Origin: Chryseobacterium gleum
GTDB taxonomy: Bacteria > Bacteroidota > Bacteroidia > Flavobacteriales_D > Sanyastnellaceae
Length of the DNA: 9,039 nt
Direction of reading: 5' to 3'
Assembly (NCBI GenBank): GCA_945883885.1
Contig: CAMCYM010000051.1
Location: 1 to 9,039 of the forward strand
Shown in pieces: positions 1-5,047 of the stretch. A model generated the notes under the pieces. That model worked only from the letters and a program-made list of their open reading frames with translations. It was not told the origin of the DNA and made no database searches. The first letter of the stretch is position 1. The number at the start of each line of letters is the position of its first letter. The translations under genes were made by a program, and so were the position numbers.

Positions 1-66
1 TCAAACTCAAACTCAAACTCAAACTCAAACTCAAACTCAAACTCAAACTCAAACTCAAACTCAAAC
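1..66. repeat. Perfect hexanucleotide tandem repeat (TCAAAC)11
   Basis: Eleven uninterrupted copies of TCAAAC (GTTTGA on the other strand) run from the first base to position 66 with no mismatch. The array probably continues beyond the window edge. It ends 4 bp before the dinB stop codon, so it lies in the 3' flank of dinB. It is AT-rich in otherwise GC-rich DNA. The unit is too short, and lacks spacers, for CRISPR. It may be a slippage-prone microsatellite; no function can be assigned. Confidence 0.95.
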
Positions 67-70
67 TTAC

Positions 71-1288
71 TCAGTGGTGCCGGTTTGCGAGGAGGAGCGG
101 GGCCGAGCCGTCGAAGGGGTTCGGGCGGCCGATGGTGCGGGCTTCGAGGCCGGCGGCGGAAACGATGCTGCGGTCGCCGTACCGGTCGCGGATGCGGTCG
201 AGGGCGCGGTAGAGTGCGACCCGCTCGCCGGTGTCGCTGAAGAGGTCCATTTGGCAGCCGCCGGTGACGAGGTGGCTGTAGCGCACGCCGACGAGGCGGA
301 GGAGGACGCGGCGGTCGAAGAGCCGGTCGAAGAGTTCGAGGACCCGGGGCACGAGGAGGTGGTCGGCGGCGGTGTAGGGCAAGGAGGCCGAGAGGGTGCG
401 CGTGTCGAAGTCGGCGTAGCGGACCTTGATGGTGACGCAGGCGGTCAGGCGGGAGCCGCGGCGGAGTTGGTACGCGAGGTTTTCGGCCATGGCGACCAGA
501 AGGGGGCGAATGCGTTGCATGTCAGCGGTGTCGCGGGCAAAGGTGCGTTCGGTGGAGATGGATTTGCGCTCGCTGAAGGGGATGACCGGGCTGGGATCGA
601 TGCCGTGCGCTTTGCGCCAAATGGACCGCCCGTTCGCGCCGAGTACCTGTTCGAGCAGTTCGGCGGGCATCTCCTGGACCGTGTGGATGCGCCGGACGCC
701 GAGGTTGCGCAGGGTGTGGAAGGTGGTGGTCCCGACGGACGGGATTTTGCGGATGGAGAGGGGGCCGAGGAAGGAGCGCTCTGTGCCGGAGTCGACGTGG
801 AGGGCGCCGGCGGGTTTGGCCTCGCCGGTCGCCACCTTGCTGACGGTCTTGCTGGTGCTCAGGCCGGTGGAGATGGGCAAGCCGGTTTCCCGGACGATGC
901 GTGCGCGCAGTTCGCGGGCGAATTTCGAGCAGCCGAAGAACCGGTCGAGGCCGGTGAGGTCGGCGTAGAACTCGTCGATGGACGTCTTCTCGCACACCGG
1001 AACCGCCTCCCGCACGATTTCCGTGACGGCGTCGGAGTGCTTCATGTAGTTCTGCGTATTCCCGCGGATCACAAGGGCTTCGGGGCACATCGCGCGCGCC
1101 TGCCGCATGGGCATGCCGGAATGCACCCCGAACGCGCGCGTCTCGTAACTGCACGAAGCCACGACCCCGCGGTCGCCCGTGCCGCCGATGAGCAGCGGCT
1201 TGCCCACGAGCCGGCGGTCGAGCAGCCGCTCCACAGACACAAAAAACGTATCGAGGTCGAGGTGGAGGATGGCGCGTTCGATGGACAT
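71..1288 (-). CDS. dinB: DNA polymerase IV (Y-family translesion polymerase DinB)
   Basis: This 405-residue protein is a Y-family DNA polymerase that copies damaged templates with low fidelity. The N-terminal HLDLDTFFVSVE block supplies metal-binding D11 and D13 and the likely steric-gate F16. The SIDEFYADLTG block holds catalytic D105 and E106. The palm and finger wording (GVVASCSYETR, STGLSTSKTVSKVATGEAKP) matches DinB closely, followed by helix-hairpin-helix thumb and little-finger regions. QMDLF at residues 346-350 fits a sliding-clamp binding motif, here about 55 residues from the C-terminus. The length is normal for the Bacteroidota form. The start at 1288 is chosen because the conserved block begins at residue 9 and a promoter-like element lies just upstream. 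A strong palindrome at 1308-1326 suggests repression, perhaps by an SOS-type regulator such as the S24 protein at 3571. Family assignment is firm; the regulation is inferred. Confidence 0.96.
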   Translation of the reverse strand: MSIERAILHLDLDTFFVSVERLLDRRLVGKPLLIGGTGDRGVVASCSYETRAFGVHSGMPMRQARAMCPEALVIRGNTQNYMKHSDAVTEIVREAVPVCEKTSIDEFYADLTGLDRFFGCSKFARELRARIVRETGLPISTGLSTSKTVSKVATGEAKPAGALHVDSGTERSFLGPLSIRKIPSVGTTTFHTLRNLGVRRIHTVQEMPAELLEQVLGANGRSIWRKAHGIDPSPVIPFSERKSISTERTFARDTADMQRIRPLLVAMAENLAYQLRRGSRLTACVTIKVRYADFDTRTLSASLPYTAADHLLVPRVLELFDRLFDRRVLLRLVGVRYSHLVTGGCQMDLFSDTGERVALYRALDRIRDRYGDRSIVSAAGLEARTIGRPNPFDGSAPLLLANRHH

Positions 1289-1292
1289 GCCG

Positions 1293-1300
1293 CTAATATA
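1293..1300 (-). promoter_or_regulatory. Candidate -7 promoter element of dinB
   Basis: Read on the minus strand this is TATATTAG, one base off the Bacteroidota -7 consensus TAnnTTTG. It is followed by CGGC and then the dinB ATG. Transcription would start at or next to the ATG, giving a leaderless mRNA. A TTTG at 1324-1327 could be the -33 element, but the 23-bp spacing is longer than usual. No Shine-Dalgarno sequence is present. Confidence 0.5.
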
Positions 1301-1307
1301 TGCAGCA

Positions 1308-1326
1308 TTGCCAAAATATTTGGCAA
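1308..1326. promoter_or_regulatory. Palindromic operator candidate in the dinB promoter
   Basis: TTGCCAAA-ATA-TTTGGCAA is a perfect dyad with two 8-base arms around a 3-base centre. It covers about 20-38 bases upstream of the dinB ATG, just upstream of the -7 element, where a bound repressor would block RNA polymerase. It is AT-rich inside GC-rich DNA, so chance or coding constraint is unlikely. Shape and position fit a dimeric repressor site such as an SOS box. I did not find a second copy in the window, and the cognate regulator is unknown. Confidence 0.65.
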
Positions 1327-1344
1327 ACCCTCATCCCTGTTCCC

Positions 1345-1359
1345 CGCGGCGCAGCCGCG
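1345..1359 (-). terminator. GC-rich hairpin after the metalloprotease gene
   Basis: Directly downstream of the metalloprotease stop codon the minus strand reads CGCGGC-TGC-GCCGCG, a 6-bp perfect stem with a 3-base loop. No T-run follows, so it does not match a textbook intrinsic terminator. It may stabilise the mRNA 3' end or slow polymerase before dinB, which lies downstream on the same strand. Confidence 0.35.
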
Positions 1360-1361
1360 CC

Positions 1362-3497
1362 TCACTCACACCCCTCCCCAAACGCCGCAAGCAACAGCAG
1401 CACATCCGCCACGGCCACCGTCCCGTCGCCGTTCAAATCGGCCGGACACACGCCGCTGCACCCGAAGTCCGCCAGCAGCGCGAGGATGTCCGCGACTTCA
1501 ATGATGCGGTTGCCGCTCAGGTCCATCGGGCAATCGCAGGCCGCGGGGGCCACAAGCACGCCGGAGAAGGACGCGTCGCACGCGGGCTGGGTCGAGAAGT
1601 AGGCGCTTACGGCGACCGGCTGCCCGGTGCTGTTGAGGGAAGGCAAGGTGACCGTTCGCGGGCTTGTGCCGATGGGGAACGCCGTGCCGTTGACGACCAA
1701 CGATCCCGCGGACGGAGCGCCTTGGAAGGTCACCGTGACGGAAGCGCTGAAGTCGTTCGTAGCCGGATCGCAGGCGGAGGGCGGACCGGCGGCGGCGATG
1801 GACAGGATGGCGCAGGGGATGGGGGTGCCGGTCCAGTACGCCGCGCCGTGCGCCGTGAAGCCGATGTAGTTCAGGACGGGGAAGGCGGCGACGTAGCTGC
1901 CTGCGGACCAAATGCCGGCGGCCACCGCCGCCGCCGCGTTCGCCGCCTCCCCGCCGCCGGACGAGGCACTCCACCGCACATAATCCGCGGCCGATCCGTC
2001 GGGCCGGACCAGCAGCAGTTCCCCGCCGGCAGACGGCGGATTCCAGCCCGGACAGGCCACCGTCAGCAGCGCCCCGGAGGTCAGCAGCGTGTCCGGAAGC
2101 GGCCACGTGGCGGACCCAGACCGGAGCGACCAGCCGGACATGGAGGACGCACAGGTCCCGAGGAGCCGCAGCCCCACCTGGTCGGCGGCGGGGTCGACGG
2201 TGCGCAGCCGCAGTTGGCCACAGCACGAAATCGGGGCGGTGAAGGCCTCGGGAATGAGGTAGCTGCAGTCGGAATCGCCAGAAAAGCTGACGGAGAGGTC
2301 CACCGGGAGGCCGTTCGCAGGCAGGTTCGTCAGGGTCACCGCCATCGGGCTGGTGCCCAGTGCAAAGGCCTGGCCATTGACGAGCAAAGTGCCTGTGGCA
2401 GGGGGGTTCTCAAAGGTGACCGTGAGGGTTTGGCTGTAGGTGTTCGTGGTGGGCAGGCAGGGCGATTGCACGCCTACAGAAACGTCCGAGATGAGGCATT
2501 CCCCGGCGGCCCATCCCATGTCCCGGAACATGGCCAGCAGCATGGGGCCGGGGTCGTGATTCGCTTCGGCAGAATTGAGTGCGGGCGTCATCAGGGCGTT
2601 GACGTTGCCGGGCGGGTAACTCGATTCGTTCAGGTGGGAATAGCTCGATCCGGGCTCGTACAGTCCCGGCGCGTAGAGCCGCGGCCGGATGCCCCCGCCG
2701 GCTTCGATGCCTTCGGCGCCGTCCCAGTACAGTGCGTTCGAAACCAGTGCCGTACCCAGCGCCGTGCTGCCATTTTCGAGCCCCAACAAATCCGCACCGA
2801 GCTGCGTTTCCGTGAATTGGTCGTACACGTACGGCACGCCGGCGGTGCCGAGGAAGCCGAAGCCGGTCGTCCAGTACGCACTGCCGATGAAGCCCAGCCC
2901 GTGGCCGATTTCGTGGAGGGCCGCCGTCACGAAGTCGTACTGACCGGGCGGGGGGTAGCCGTCCGTGCCGAGGTACCAGTTCGCCGAGCTGTTGAACGTG
3001 CAGGTGAGATCGTTTTGGGGGCTCAGGTCTGTGCCGGCAAGCCGGTTTGCCAGCGCGGCGGGGTAGTAGGTCGTCGGGAACGGAGCACCGGGGAAGTCTT
3101 GGTGGAGGGTGGTCGGGCCGGCCTGGGCAAGGGTGCCCCCGGAGAGCGCGCTCCACGAGACGTTGATCCGGATGGTGACCGGCGTGGACAGGGCATCGGC
3201 CCACAGGTCCTTCGCGTAGTTGAAGGCGCTAACGACGGCAGGAGGCGTGGTGCCGAGGTAGTTGACCAGGATGCTCGCCGTGCGGGGTCCGTCGGGGTCG
3301 TAGGTGGCCGGCGGCCCGATGCGGGTGAAGGCATCCACGGGCACGCCCACCAGGCCCTTCCCGCATGCGGCATGGCCCTCCTGCATCCGCTGCAAGGCCG
3401 GCGGCCCAAACACACGCTGCGCGCCCACCGACCCCCCCATCAGGAGCAGGCCCGCCCACAGCACGGTCCATCGCAACAGGTTCGTCGGGCGCATCAT
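1362..3497 (-). CDS. Secreted multidomain zinc metalloprotease with dockerin-like C-terminus
   Basis: This 711-residue exported protein has a signal peptide at residues 1-26 (arginines, hydrophobic core, cleavage after VGA). The protease domain spans about residues 60-330. HEIGHGLGF supplies zinc ligands H195 and H199 and catalytic E196, and ALMTP around M303 resembles a Met-turn. Residues 335-424 and 563-654 are two similar Ig-like repeats. Between them, at 425-562, is a beta-rich region resembling a lamin-tail domain (GWSLRSG, then YVRWSASS). Two dockerin-like EF-hand repeats end the protein (DLSGNRIIEV, DLNGDGTVAV). I chose the start at 3497 because it gives a clean signal peptide; an upstream in-frame extension to 3665 would overlap the divergent gene and lacks export features. 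Start 3494 is equally possible. The substrate is unknown. The protease call is firm from the motif, but the exact peptidase family is not. Confidence 0.88.
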   Translation of the reverse strand: MMRPTNLLRWTVLWAGLLLMGGSVGAQRVFGPPALQRMQEGHAACGKGLVGVPVDAFTRIGPPATYDPDGPRTASILVNYLGTTPPAVVSAFNYAKDLWADALSTPVTIRINVSWSALSGGTLAQAGPTTLHQDFPGAPFPTTYYPAALANRLAGTDLSPQNDLTCTFNSSANWYLGTDGYPPPGQYDFVTAALHEIGHGLGFIGSAYWTTGFGFLGTAGVPYVYDQFTETQLGADLLGLENGSTALGTALVSNALYWDGAEGIEAGGGIRPRLYAPGLYEPGSSYSHLNESSYPPGNVNALMTPALNSAEANHDPGPMLLAMFRDMGWAAGECLISDVSVGVQSPCLPTTNTYSQTLTVTFENPPATGTLLVNGQAFALGTSPMAVTLTNLPANGLPVDLSVSFSGDSDCSYLIPEAFTAPISCCGQLRLRTVDPAADQVGLRLLGTCASSMSGWSLRSGSATWPLPDTLLTSGALLTVACPGWNPPSAGGELLLVRPDGSAADYVRWSASSGGGEAANAAAAVAAGIWSAGSYVAAFPVLNYIGFTAHGAAYWTGTPIPCAILSIAAAGPPSACDPATNDFSASVTVTFQGAPSAGSLVVNGTAFPIGTSPRTVTLPSLNSTGQPVAVSAYFSTQPACDASFSGVLVAPAACDCPMDLSGNRIIEVADILALLADFGCSGVCPADLNGDGTVAVADVLLLLAAFGEGCE
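1365..1535 (-). other. Dockerin-like double EF-hand region of the metalloprotease
   Basis: This encodes residues 655-711. It contains two units of the form D-L-(S/N)-G-(N/D)-x-x-x-x-V-A-D-(I/V)-L-x-L-L-x-x-F-G, each followed by cysteines. The second has an intact DLNGDG calcium loop; the first (DLSGNR) lacks the canonical Asp/Gly pair at the loop end. Such C-termini occur in exported proteins of Bacteroidota and Planctomycetes and may serve in surface attachment. No type IX secretion sorting domain is visible instead. Confidence 0.7.
1536..1811 (-). repeat. Ig-like repeat, second copy, of the metalloprotease
   Basis: This encodes residues 563-654. Its core (from NDFSASVTVTF to about residue 635) aligns without gaps with the repeat encoded at 2226-2495. 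They share 28 of 55 residues by hand count, including VNG.AF, GTSP and VTL. The two copies flank the lamin-tail-like region and point to an old internal duplication. Confidence 0.7.
2226..2495 (-). repeat. Ig-like repeat, first copy, of the metalloprotease
   Basis: This encodes residues 335-424, directly after the catalytic domain. It has the same beta-strand pattern as the copy at 1536-1811 (TVTF, LLVNG.AF, GTSP, VTL). It probably forms a beta-sandwich spacer or substrate-binding module. Confidence 0.7.
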
Positions 3498-3511
3498 CAG
3501 GGCATCAAATC

Positions 3512-3535
3512 CGGTGTGAACCCGAAGATACACCG
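3512..3535. promoter_or_regulatory. Dyad in the protease/repressor intergenic region
   Basis: CGGTGT at 3512-3517 and ACACCG at 3530-3535 form a perfect 6-base dyad with a 12-base spacer. It overlaps the candidate promoter of the metalloprotease gene. It may be an operator for the divergently encoded XRE/S24 regulator, but short arms in GC-rich DNA can arise by chance. Confidence 0.3.
3523..3530 (-). promoter_or_regulatory. Candidate -7 element of the metalloprotease gene
   Basis: The minus strand reads TATCTTCG, close to TAnnTTTG, 25 bases upstream of the chosen ATG at 3497. This predicts a leader of about 20 nt and supports placing the start at 3497 or 3494 rather than further upstream. 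Confidence 0.4.
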
Positions 3536-3557
3536 AATCCCCCCCGCTTCGCACCCC

Positions 3558-3565
3558 TATCTTCG
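3558..3565 (+). promoter_or_regulatory. Candidate -7 element of the XRE/S24 repressor gene
   Basis: TATCTTCG, one base off TAnnTTTG, lies 5 bases before the ATG at 3571. The spacing predicts a transcript starting at or next to the start codon, as for dinB and the Nfu gene in this window. Confidence 0.45.
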
Positions 3566-3570
3566 GCGCC

Positions 3571-4332
3571 ATGGACGGCCCCTCCACCTTCGCCGCGCGC
3601 CTCAGGACCCTTCGGCGGTCCCGGGGAATGACGCAGCAGCAAGCCGCGGAGGCCGTCGGCATCAAACGGTCGGCCCTCGGCGCCTACGAGGAAGGCCGGG
3701 CCGAACCCCGCCTCGCCGTGCTCGCAGGCCTCGCCCGCCTCTACGGCATCGGCCTCGACGCCCTCGTCTCGGGCGCAGACGACGCGGGTGCCCGGGTCCA
3801 CGGCACCGCACTGCGGGTCCTCACCGTCGCCGTCGGCCCCGACCGCCACGAGCGCGTCGCCCTCGTGCCGGTCCCCGCCGCCGCGGGCTACCTCACCGGC
3901 TACGGCGACCCCACCTTCCTCGGCGAGCTCCCCACCTTCGACCTGCCGCTGCCAGAACTCGCGGCGGACCGCACGTACCGGATGTTCCAGGTGCAAGGCG
4001 AGAGCATGGACCCGGTCCAGGACGGTGCCTACGTGCTGGGGCGGTACGAGGAGGATTGGGACCGGGCGGGCGGGCTGCGGCCGTACGTCGTGGTGACGCG
4101 GGAGCGGGGCATCGTCCTGAAGCGCGTCGAGAACCGCCTGGACACGCACGAAGATTGGCTGCTCCACTCCGACCACCCGGCCTATGCGCCGTTCAGCGTG
4201 GGACCGGACGAGGTGCTGGAGGTGTGGCGTGCGGTGGGGGTGCTGACGTTGGAGTGGCCGGGCGAGGGGGGGCTGGTGCGGCGTTTGGCCTCGGAACTCC
4301 AGGCCCTCAAAGGCCGGAGGACCGAAGGCTAA
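3571..4332 (+). CDS. XRE-family HTH / S24 peptidase-like LexA-type repressor
   Basis: This 253-residue cytoplasmic regulator has an N-terminal XRE helix-turn-helix at about residues 8-65 (GMTQQQAAEAVGIKRSALGAYEEGRAEP). A C-terminal LexA/UmuD-type S24 domain follows. VPAAAGYL contains a candidate Ala105-Gly106 self-cleavage bond, VQGESMD provides nucleophile S145, and IVLKRVENR provides base K184, so the full catalytic set appears present. LexA-like and CI-like repressors of this build self-cleave when stimulated by RecA filaments, releasing their operons. A phage-type or stress repressor is also possible, but no phage genes are nearby. It is transcribed divergently from the metalloprotease and lies about 2.3 kb from dinB, so control of dinB is plausible but unproven. 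The ATG at 3571 directly precedes the HTH region. Third codon positions switch from C-rich to G-rich midway (around 3960). Confidence 0.9.
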   Translation: MDGPSTFAARLRTLRRSRGMTQQQAAEAVGIKRSALGAYEEGRAEPRLAVLAGLARLYGIGLDALVSGADDAGARVHGTALRVLTVAVGPDRHERVALVPVPAAAGYLTGYGDPTFLGELPTFDLPLPELAADRTYRMFQVQGESMDPVQDGAYVLGRYEEDWDRAGGLRPYVVVTRERGIVLKRVENRLDTHEDWLLHSDHPAYAPFSVGPDEVLEVWRAVGVLTLEWPGEGGLVRRLASELQALKGRRTEG

Positions 4333-4341
4333 TCCACTCCC

Positions 4342-4986
4342 TCACACCCCCGCGGCGACGACTTCGCGGACGTCGGGGAGCTTCGCGCACAGCAGCTGTT
4401 CGATGCCTCCTTTGAGCGTTTGCATGCTCGACGGGCACCCGCTGCACGCGCCTTTTAGGTGCACGTAGACGACGCCGTCGCGGAAGGCGCGGAAGTCGAT
4501 GGCGCCGCCGTCTTGCTCGACCGCCGGCCGCACGTACTCGTCGAGGAGGTGGCGGATTTCGTCGTCGAGCGGGGTGGGCACGATGTCGGCCTCTGCGATG
4601 AAGCCCGGCACCGGAGCGGGGGCTGCACTGCCCACCGGATCGGCCGACGGCGCCCCTTCGCCGGCGAGGTAGACCTCAAGCGCCTCTGCGTCTACGGCGT
4701 GCTCGTGCTCCATGAGCCAGTCGCGGATGTACTCCCGGAGCTGCTGCACGATCATCTCCCAACCGAGGCTCGCATCCTTCGTCACGGACACGAACGGCCC
4801 GCTGATGAAGACGTTCGTGACGAAGGGAAAGTTGAAGAGCTCTTCGGCGAGCGGCGCACAGGCGGCGGCGCGCTTCGAGCGGAATTCTGCTTGCCGGCCG
4901 TCCGGGATGAGGAGCCGGTCGGCGACGAACTTCATCACGGCCGGGTTGGGCGTGATTTCAGCATAAACAGCCGTGGGGATGCGCAT
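4342..4986 (-). CDS. Nfu/NifU-type iron-sulfur cluster scaffold protein
   Basis: This 214-residue cytoplasmic protein assembles or carries Fe-S clusters for delivery to apo-proteins. The N-terminal Nfu_N-type domain spans about residues 5-95 (ITPNPAVMKF, FNFPFVTNVFISGPFVSVTK). An Ala/Pro-rich linker follows at about 105-138. The NifU C-terminal domain occupies about 139-214 (VRPAVEQDGGAIDF, then GACSGCPSS). C181 and C184 form the cluster-binding CxxC. Domain order and length match the Bacteroidota Nfu form. The start at 4986 is fixed by a near-perfect promoter element 4 bases upstream. The gene converges on the repressor gene with only 9 bp between stop codons and no visible hairpin, so the two 3' ends may overlap as antisense transcripts. 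It is divergent from the amidohydrolase operon. No suf or isc genes are in the window. Confidence 0.94.
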   Translation of the reverse strand: MRIPTAVYAEITPNPAVMKFVADRLLIPDGRQAEFRSKRAAACAPLAEELFNFPFVTNVFISGPFVSVTKDASLGWEMIVQQLREYIRDWLMEHEHAVDAEALEVYLAGEGAPSADPVGSAAPAPVPGFIAEADIVPTPLDDEIRHLLDEYVRPAVEQDGGAIDFRAFRDGVVYVHLKGACSGCPSSMQTLKGGIEQLLCAKLPDVREVVAAGV

Positions 4987-4990
4987 GGTG

Positions 4991-4998
4991 CAAAGGTA
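4991..4998 (-). promoter_or_regulatory. -7 promoter element of the Nfu gene
   Basis: The minus strand reads TACCTTTG, an exact match to the Bacteroidota TAnnTTTG element, followed by CACC and the ATG. This is the best promoter match in the window. Transcription starting about 5 bases downstream would begin at the start codon. No clear -33 TTG is seen upstream. Confidence 0.65.
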
Positions 4999-5021
4999 CG
5001 GGCGGGCAGGGCTGTCGAGTG

Positions 5022-5029
5022 TAACTTGG
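5022..5029 (+). promoter_or_regulatory. Candidate -7 element of the amidohydrolase operon
   Basis: TAACTTGG, one base off TAnnTTTG, lies 18 bases before the ATG at 5048. It would give a leader of about 14 nt. It supports starting the first amidohydrolase at 5048 rather than at the in-frame ATG at 4973, which would lie inside the divergent Nfu gene. Confidence 0.4.
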
Positions 5030-5047
5030 CGGGCTCAACCCTGCTCC

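Larger units (their letters stand above)
3522..3566. promoter_or_regulatory. 9-bp inverted repeat carrying divergent -7-like elements
   Basis: CCGAAGATA at 3522-3530 and TATCTTCGG at 3558-3566 are perfect reverse complements 27 bases apart. Each outward-reading arm contains TATCTTCG, one base off TAnnTTTG. The pair can therefore be two mirror-image promoters, for the metalloprotease (25 bases before its ATG) and the repressor (5 bases before its ATG), a split operator, or both. No clear -33 TTG is seen for either. Confidence 0.45.

Noticed and set aside
1..66. A CRISPR array or a coding repeat
   Set aside because: The unit is a contiguous hexamer without spacers, and the plus-strand frames running through it lead only into shadow sequence opposite dinB.
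74..1504. A 476-codon plus-strand open frame opposite dinB
   Set aside because: DinB motifs on the minus strand are complete. This frame is Gly/Ala/Val/Glu-rich shadow sequence with no domain.
3498..3665. A 56-residue N-terminal extension of the metalloprotease frame
   Set aside because: It would cover the divergent promoter region and the start of the repressor gene, and would bury the signal peptide at residue 57.
1179..4415. A 1078-codon plus-strand open frame antisense to the metalloprotease and overlapping the repressor gene
   Set aside because: The translation is Arg/Gly/Pro/Ala-rich with no recognisable domain, and it crosses two well-supported genes in other frames. It is a shadow caused by high GC content.
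4973..5047. A 25-residue N-terminal extension of the tandem amidohydrolase
   Set aside because: It would overlap the start of the Nfu gene and push a good signal peptide inside the protein; the start at 5048 fits better.
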